Shown: positions 32,692 through 37,655 of the stretch, in pieces | How the letters are laid out: each line of letters opens with the position of its first letter | Position numbering within the stretch: position 1 is the first letter of the stretch | Assembly: GCA_022821065.1 (NCBI GenBank) | Contig: JAJEEK010000092.1 | Span: 1 to 37,655 of the forward strand | Reading direction: 5' to 3' | DNA length: 37,655 nucleotides | Origin: Candidatus Poribacteria bacterium | Lineage (GTDB): Bacteria > Poribacteria > WGA-4E > WGA-3G | The notes under the pieces: generated by a model | Databases searched by the model: none | Told to the model about the DNA's origin: nothing | Seen by the model: the letters and a program-made list of their open reading frames with translations, nothing else | Made by a program: the position numbers and the translations under genes

Positions 32692-33744
32692 ATGCAGACT
32701 CGCGGAAATAAACTTTTGTTAGGATTCCTTGTTTTTAGCCTTCTTATCCTTGTTGTGTCAATATTTTATAGAGAGGATCGATCGGTAGGTTTAAGTGACG
32801 AAAAAGTAAAGAAAGAGAATCCATCAACAGGTTTGGGTGAAGAGAAGGTCGAGAAAAAGAATCCACCAGCAGGTTTGAGTGAAGATTTGTTAAAGATGAA
32901 TCCAGACGCTATGATTGACCACCTTCTCGGCGACACGAAGGCGGAGAAAAAAAAGGAAATATCGCTCGAAAGTTATGACCTGAAGGTAGAGATAGCAACG
33001 CATTGGAAACTGCCCGGACGTCTTGAGGAGATTTCTGGCTTAGCAATGACCATCAACAACCGACTCCTGGCACACGATGATGAAGAGGGGATTATTCACG
33101 AGATAGATTATCGGAATGGGGTAATCGTAAAAACATTCCAACTATCCGATATGAAGCACCCCGTAAATGATGATTTTGAGGGGATTGCAACAGTTAACGA
33201 TCTGGTCTATTTGGTCACAAGTTCAGGGCGCATATACGAGTGCAGTAGAGGGGCTGATGGCGAATCCGTCCTTTATAATATCTATTCCACTGGCGTCGGT
33301 AGAGATTGCGAAATAGAGGGTTTAGCGTACGACGCAAGCCAGCGGGTACTCTTACTGATGTGCAAAAACGCTCGTAGAGAAGACTTGAAGGAACATTTGG
33401 TTATATATCATTGGTCAATTGATGTGAAACAATTGAATGAAGATGCCCATATAGTCATCCCTGTCATTGAATTCACACGTCATATTGATGAGAAGGAATT
33501 TCAGCCTTCTGGGATCGAAAAACACCCTGTGTCAGGAAATTACTTTGTGGTAGCTGCGCGTCAGAGAGCTATCGCGGAGGTTACGCCAGGGGGGCAAGTC
33601 GTTGGAGCCAAGCCGTTTCCTGACCAGTTGCATCGTCAGCCTGAAGGTATCACCTTCGCTGAGGATGGCGCACTCATAATTGCCGATGAGGGAGTTGGGC
33701 GGAAAGCGAGACTCACACTTTATCCGGTTTCGGAAGATCAGTAA
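32692..33744 (+). CDS. SdiA-regulated-like beta-propeller protein with N-terminal anchor
   Basis: 350 residues. A hydrophobic segment (about 8-25) makes it membrane-anchored or exported. Residues 33-70 are a three-unit 14-residue repeat (GLSDEKVKKENPST and similar). From about 100 the sequence follows the SdiA-regulated family (a six-bladed propeller): LEEISGLAMTINNRLLAHDDE, DDFEGIATVNDLVYLVTSSGRIYEC, CEIEGLAYDASQRVLLLMCK and HRQPEGITFAEDGALIIADEG. It is the last gene of the operon with GGAGG upstream. Function is unknown; a propeller binding a surface ligand is a reasonable guess. Confidence 0.8.
   Translation: MQTRGNKLLLGFLVFSLLILVVSIFYREDRSVGLSDEKVKKENPSTGLGEEKVEKKNPPAGLSEDLLKMNPDAMIDHLLGDTKAEKKKEISLESYDLKVEIATHWKLPGRLEEISGLAMTINNRLLAHDDEEGIIHEIDYRNGVIVKTFQLSDMKHPVNDDFEGIATVNDLVYLVTSSGRIYECSRGADGESVLYNIYSTGVGRDCEIEGLAYDASQRVLLLMCKNARREDLKEHLVIYHWSIDVKQLNEDAHIVIPVIEFTRHIDEKEFQPSGIEKHPVSGNYFVVAARQRAIAEVTPGGQVVGAKPFPDQLHRQPEGITFAEDGALIIADEGVGRKARLTLYPVSEDQ
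32788..32907 (+). repeat. 42-bp (14-codon) in-frame repeat, three units
   Basis: Three units of GLS/GLG followed by acidic-basic residues and N-P begin at 32788, 32830 and 32872. They encode the linker between the membrane anchor and the propeller. The third unit is shorter and more diverged. Confidence 0.7.
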
Positions 33745-33768
33745 TACCGGGGTGAGAACCTATCTGTA

Positions 33769-34815
33769 TTAATTTTTAGTGACTGCTGCCTCGTTAATAA
33801 CGATTTCCTGCTTAGCAGAATCAATACGCATCTTTATCCCGATTGGAAGGACGAACATCGGATCGGTGTGCCCGAAGTCCATATTGGTGACAATCGGCAT
33901 ATTGTTTAACCCGTGTTCCTCACGGACGGCTTTACAGAGTGCCTCGTCGTATTCGCTAAAAGTCTGCGGGTTAACACCGCCACCGGGGCGTCCAAGCAGG
34001 ATACCGTTAAGTCCTTCGAGGATACCCATCGCTGCGATGCATCTCACAAATTCCGTTAGGAACGAAGGTGGTGGCGCGTCTTCAGAGGTCTCTAAGAAGA
34101 GAACGGCACCTTGAAGGTCTCCAGCGGAAAAATAGTCTGTCCCGCGAAGCCAGTCCAGAACTTCAACACAACCCCCAAAGAGTTGCCCTTCAACAACACC
34201 CTCGGCCTGATGAAATCTCCATCCAGTGCAAGGGTTCAGTTTTCGACGGGTTGACTGGTTTTCAGGGTTTTCCCATGGTAGATGTTCAACTGTCCATCCT
34301 ACGCGATTCGGTTCAATTATACCAAGTGGTTCTGTAGAAAAGAGGGTGCGTCGGACGGAATCCACCATGTACGGGAACATTCCACCATTTTCAGCGAATC
34401 CTGCCATGAACGAAGGACCGTAAAACGACACGATACCCGCTTTAAAGCAGGCGGCATGCGATATTGTGGTATCCGAATAGCCCATGAAAACCTTTGGATT
34501 ACGCCGAATCAAGTCCAAGTCAAGGTATGGCAGCGTACGGATTGAATCTTCACCGCCAATCGTCGAGATGATACCGTCGATTGTTTCGTCGGCAAAAGCC
34601 GCCATCAAATCGTCTGCACGCGCTTTGGGGTTTCTCGCAAGCCAGTCCGCATCACGCAAGGCGTGTTCCGTTTCGATAACCGTTACGCCGAATGCTTCTT
34701 CAAATTGTCGTTTACCCATCTCATAACGATACGGAACAGTGCCGGGACCACCCCAAGAGAGCGAAATCGCTGCGATGCGGCTACCGGGACGCAGTATTTT
34801 GGGTTTGACTTTCAT
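33769..34815 (-). CDS. LD-carboxypeptidase, peptidase S66 family (LdcA/MccF-like)
   Basis: 348 residues. Catalytic Ser is in MGYSDTT (about 112-117), the family pocket is GGEDS near 88-91, and the His is in DFGHTDP (about 310). The N-terminal LRPGSRIAAISLSWGGPG is typical. Members cut LD bonds in peptidoglycan tetrapeptides, or hydrolyse microcin C-like compounds in MccF. The gene overlaps the upstream SH3-like gene by 35 bases, so the two are coupled. No signal peptide is seen, consistent with the cytoplasmic recycling role. Confidence 0.92.
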   Translation of the reverse strand: MKVKPKILRPGSRIAAISLSWGGPGTVPYRYEMGKRQFEEAFGVTVIETEHALRDADWLARNPKARADDLMAAFADETIDGIISTIGGEDSIRTLPYLDLDLIRRNPKVFMGYSDTTISHAACFKAGIVSFYGPSFMAGFAENGGMFPYMVDSVRRTLFSTEPLGIIEPNRVGWTVEHLPWENPENQSTRRKLNPCTGWRFHQAEGVVEGQLFGGCVEVLDWLRGTDYFSAGDLQGAVLFLETSEDAPPPSFLTEFVRCIAAMGILEGLNGILLGRPGGGVNPQTFSEYDEALCKAVREEHGLNNMPIVTNMDFGHTDPMFVLPIGIKMRIDSAKQEIVINEAAVTKN

Positions 34816-35884
34816 CGTCGAATATCCCGATTTTTTCTCTTACTTTCGCAATAAGTACAAGCAACCGTTCCTTCACCTGTTGGCGTGAACTCGGTATCGG
34901 TGGTGGCGGTTCAAAGACCGTCCCGCGATCTTTTTGCACCCAGCCTTTTATATTTTCATTCGCTTGGATGCGAAGCCACGTGCTGTCCAGATCAAGGTAG
35001 ACCTTCAATCGTTCGTTCTCGTTTCGGATGTTATATTTTAGGGGTGTATCTATTATCTGCCAACTCATACCGTCTTCGCCTGTTGATATTTGCGTTTTCC
35101 GTGATAACGGTATTTTCAACGCTTCAAATTCTCGACTGAGTTCCTGCGTCAATTTGCTTTCAGCGAGAGCGTCCTGCGATGCTAAACTGACTTGAAACAG
35201 AAACGTCAGAATTTCAGGTTTCGATTGCTGGTAAATGTTGAGCTTTTCAGTGCCGTTCTCAATGGGATACGCTTGCTGTTGTCCTTTATCTGTGATGAGC
35301 CACCGTTTATTTACTTGTAAGGTGGAGATTTCTAAATTTGTGGAGAGCGGAAGGTTATTTTTCTCAAAAGCGTCCTTTAAATCAGGTAAATAGACATCAA
35401 TTTGATGCCCTGTTTTGACGACGATGTACCCAGCACCCGGTGCATTTTTGAGCACCCACTCCTCACCGCTTAACAATACTTCGAGGGTAGGTGTACTCGG
35501 ACCGAAGCGAATATCTTCTGTCATACTCGCGAACATCTTTTGCCAATTGATCTCTTTTTCCAACGCATTGTCAAGGGCTTTGCCTTTGAGTTTTGCGCGA
35601 TGCGTCAAAGCCGCGCTAAACAGATGCTCACGTTCCAATCTGCCACTGTTTAAGTTGCTAATATATTTCCGATCCAAATTGAAGCGGTACACGTTTTTGG
35701 TATAAGCGAGCGGTTTGGAATTGACCGTCGGTCTCCCGCGGACTGCCGTTCGGCTGTGAACTTGCAGTTTCGCGGTGTCCTTCTGTTCAACCGGTGGTGC
35801 CTGAAGGATATAGACCGCAATGCCGAACCCGATCGCGAGGATAAAAATGATCCCAAAGGTCAGGCTTTTCAAAAGTGCTTTCAT
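34781..35884 (-). CDS. Membrane-anchored protein with SH3-like C-terminal domain
   Basis: 367 residues from the ATG at 35884, which has AGGAG five bases upstream; a longer frame would only add a non-coding-looking stretch. A transmembrane segment (about 5-27, FGIIFILAIGFGIAVYIL) anchors an otherwise extracytoplasmic protein. The C-terminal region KVYLDLDSTWLRIQANENIKGWVQKDRGTVF resembles an SH3-like (DUF4115/RodZ-C or bacterial SH3) domain, and a helical tail follows. It overlaps the start of the S66 gene. A role near the cell wall is inference from that partner. Confidence 0.65.
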   Translation of the reverse strand: MKALLKSLTFGIIFILAIGFGIAVYILQAPPVEQKDTAKLQVHSRTAVRGRPTVNSKPLAYTKNVYRFNLDRKYISNLNSGRLEREHLFSAALTHRAKLKGKALDNALEKEINWQKMFASMTEDIRFGPSTPTLEVLLSGEEWVLKNAPGAGYIVVKTGHQIDVYLPDLKDAFEKNNLPLSTNLEISTLQVNKRWLITDKGQQQAYPIENGTEKLNIYQQSKPEILTFLFQVSLASQDALAESKLTQELSREFEALKIPLSRKTQISTGEDGMSWQIIDTPLKYNIRNENERLKVYLDLDSTWLRIQANENIKGWVQKDRGTVFEPPPPIPSSRQQVKERLLVLIAKVREKIGIFDDESQTQNTASR

Positions 35885-35920
35885 GTTTGCTCCTATTGCC
35901 GCCGTGTGTTTTATTTTTTT

Positions 35921-35931
35921 AGGACTTACGC
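35921..35931. repeat. Solitary end of the 120-bp element
   Basis: AGGACTTACGC matches the terminal repeat of the MITE-like element, but no second end is found within 120 bases. It is probably a decayed copy in the gap between the VWA and SH3-like genes. Confidence 0.45.
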
Positions 35932-36001
35932 GAAATTCGGAGACCAACCATACACCATTGACGAAGTTTGGTGCCACACCGATTCGGGTAAGCTCTATCG
36001 T

Positions 36002-37618
36002 TTATTCAAGGTTTAACCCCTTAAAGCGAGCGGCTCTGCTTACCAAGTGCCTGAATTCATCGACTTGTTCATTGTGGATACGCGGTGCGATATCTCTGAG
36101 GCTTTGCGATACGGTTGCCAAATTTCCACCTTCTGCCCAAAAACTCTCGCGGAGAATTTCTGCGAATTCCGCTACAGTCGCTGCGAGTTGAAATTCAGCG
36201 GATGCAGCTTGGAATGTCCTCTTCAACTGTGTTGTGAAAATTTCCTCGGTAATTTCGGAGGAACGATGGGTATCCGGATCCTTGTAACGTATAGAGACAG
36301 TCGCTAAATGTCCTCTTGCACCTTCAGCGAGTTTAATTTCATAAAGTGCTGTGACGCTGTGGCCTGCACCGATTTCTCCGCCATCTGCCCTGTCATCCCG
36401 AAATTCCTCATGGTCAAGATGCCGGTTTTCGTAGCCGAGCAGTCGAAAACGACTGACGACTTGCGGGTTAAAGCCGACTTGGACCTTTGCGTCTTTAGCG
36501 ATAAGTTGTAGGGTCCCCGTTAAGTTTTCAACAAACACCCGCTTTGCTTCATCGAGGGTATCTACATAAGCGTAACTACCGTTGCCGTTATCAGCAAGTT
36601 GCTCCAGAAGGACATCGTTGAAATTCTCGATGCCGACCCCGATGGTTGTTAACGTGATCCCCTCTGCAACATGCCCGCGAACTTTTCTGAGTATGACATC
36701 AGGGTCGGTTGCGTCAACATTGGCAACGCCGTCGGAACAGAGAATCACACGGTTGATGCCGCCAATCTTTGGGTTGCGCAAGGCGAGGTTGTACCCAAGG
36801 CGGAGTCCTTCGTCAACATTGGTCGCCTGTTCCGGGACAAGCGAATGGATCGCCGCCAGGATCCCCTCACGTCCCTCAATACCGGTATGCGGAAGGACGA
36901 TGCGCGCCCGGTTACTGTAAGCGACAATAGCCACCTTATCCCTCGGACGGAGTTCTTCAACCAAAAGCGTTAGGGCACCTTTGACCAATTCCAACCGGTT
37001 TTCGATGGCCATGGAACCGGAGACATCAATGACGAAAGTCAACATCGCGTCCTTTCGGTTTTCGTCGGAGACCACGCGACCTTGTATACCGATTCGGAGC
37101 AACTGGAGTTGTTCGTCATCTTGCGGAACGCGGCGTCGTTTGCCAGCTCGTGGCTCTCGGAGTCGTTCGACCCCACCAAATCGCGATGGTGCCCCCTCAA
37201 CGTGCACAGCAAATGCTTCACCCCATGGGGTTGGATAATTGTAATCAAAAGCGTTAACAAATTCCTCTACTCGAACGGCTTCCGGGGGCGGAAGGGATCC
37301 ATCCCGCAGATAGTTTCGCGTGATGGAATAGGAGGCGGTATCAACATCCATACCAAATGTCGAAAGGTGATCATCTCTTGTATCAATAAATTGATTCGTG
37401 CCGTAGTCCTTAAAGACGGCACCGTCATAGGCGACACCACCTGGAGGCGGCAATCCAAAAGATGTGCCTCCCTGCGTAGCATACCCATCCTCTGCATATA
37501 TATCCCCGGTTTCGCCAGCATCATCAGAACCGCCGCAGCCCGTGTAGATAAAAAGCATCAGCCCGCACATCGCAAGCACAACGCTTAACCGGTATACTGT
37601 TTTAAATTCAGTTTTCAT
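36002..37618 (-). CDS. VWA-domain lipoprotein, YfbK-like
   Basis: 538 residues. The signal sequence ends FIYTGCGG, a plausible lipobox with Cys28, so it is probably a lipoprotein. An N-terminal VWA-associated domain (FGMDVDTASYSITRNYLRDG, VRVEEFVNAFDYNYP) comes first. The von Willebrand A domain has an intact MIDAS motif DVSGSM (about 198-203), a conserved Thr (ATNVDEG) and CSDGVAN. A C-terminal DUF3520-like region (ARGHLATVSIRYKD) ends the protein. This architecture is that of YfbK. Metal-dependent protein binding at the cell surface or periplasm is likely. AGAGG precedes the ATG, and upstream promoter sequence is outside or at the edge of the window. Confidence 0.9.
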   Translation of the reverse strand: MKTEFKTVYRLSVVLAMCGLMLFIYTGCGGSDDAGETGDIYAEDGYATQGGTSFGLPPPGGVAYDGAVFKDYGTNQFIDTRDDHLSTFGMDVDTASYSITRNYLRDGSLPPPEAVRVEEFVNAFDYNYPTPWGEAFAVHVEGAPSRFGGVERLREPRAGKRRRVPQDDEQLQLLRIGIQGRVVSDENRKDAMLTFVIDVSGSMAIENRLELVKGALTLLVEELRPRDKVAIVAYSNRARIVLPHTGIEGREGILAAIHSLVPEQATNVDEGLRLGYNLALRNPKIGGINRVILCSDGVANVDATDPDVILRKVRGHVAEGITLTTIGVGIENFNDVLLEQLADNGNGSYAYVDTLDEAKRVFVENLTGTLQLIAKDAKVQVGFNPQVVSRFRLLGYENRHLDHEEFRDDRADGGEIGAGHSVTALYEIKLAEGARGHLATVSIRYKDPDTHRSSEITEEIFTTQLKRTFQAASAEFQLAATVAEFAEILRESFWAEGGNLATVSQSLRDIAPRIHNEQVDEFRHLVSRAARFKGLNLE

Positions 37619-37655
37619 CAGAAATAACCTCTTTTGATTTCCGCTGCTGAACCCG

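Noticed and set aside
1..37655. tRNA or rRNA genes
   Set aside because: No cloverleaf with a GTTCRANYC-type T arm or rRNA-like segment was found on either strand by eye. A tRNAscan run would settle it.

Overview
The window looks like a chromosomal segment of a Gram-negative, uncultured-type bacterium. Outer-membrane barrel, lipoprotein and LD-carboxypeptidase genes support a Gram-negative envelope. The mix of an FGly sulfatase, xylose-isomerase-like TIM barrel, LarA-like protein, LamG protein, VWA lipoprotein and many short dispersed hairpin repeats reminds me of Candidatus Poribacteria. That taxonomic guess is inference, not something the sequence proves.

Layout. (a) 1-1738: the 3' end of one gene, then a related gene that reads as a single thioredoxin-fold protein only if the in-frame TGA at 911-913 is decoded. 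A perfect 6-bp stem-loop 17 nt downstream resembles a bacterial SECIS, so this is a candidate selenoprotein with Cys-Sec at the active site. (b) 2222-12329: mostly metabolic and housekeeping genes: a MacB/FtsX permease, RecQ, a GT2 glycosyltransferase, an orphan HicB, a PD-(D/E)XK-like protein next to a sulfatase, a sugar isomerase-like protein, a UbiA-family prenyltransferase and a LarA/DUF2088 protein. (c) 12506-25882, all on the minus strand: a type I restriction-modification locus read hsdM -> [cargo] -> hsdS -> Uma2 -> hsdR -> YgjP-like metallopeptidase. The cargo between hsdM and hsdS is visibly AT-richer. It holds a DUF433 domain fused to a long helical N-terminal region, a DUF5615 PIN-like protein, a small GYAE-repeat protein, a C5-cytosine methyltransferase, a MutL/MORC-type GHKL ATPase carrying a C-terminal nuclease domain, and a nuclease-like protein with a Gly/Arg-rich tail. 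A second, degenerate copy of the hsdM 3' end lies in the cargo at 18756-18911. Two parts of the cargo have their own good sigma70-type promoters. (d) 25952-28058: a LamG protein and a GT4 glycosyltransferase. (e) 28945-33744, plus strand: an outer-membrane barrel protein with a kinase-like motif, a DUF4956 membrane protein and an SdiA-regulated-like protein, apparently one operon. (f) 33769-37618, minus strand: a VWA lipoprotein, a membrane-anchored SH3-like protein and an overlapping S66 LD-carboxypeptidase.

The strongest candidates for something new are the Cys-Sec thioredoxin-like protein at 143-1738, the DUF433 fusion paired with DUF5615 (22361-24153), and the methyltransferase/GHKL-nuclease/nuclease cassette nested in the type I operon. 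Intergenic space carries a 120-bp MITE-like element in two full copies (8935-9054 and 28217-28336) plus several families of short palindromes. I saw no tRNA, rRNA or CRISPR array.
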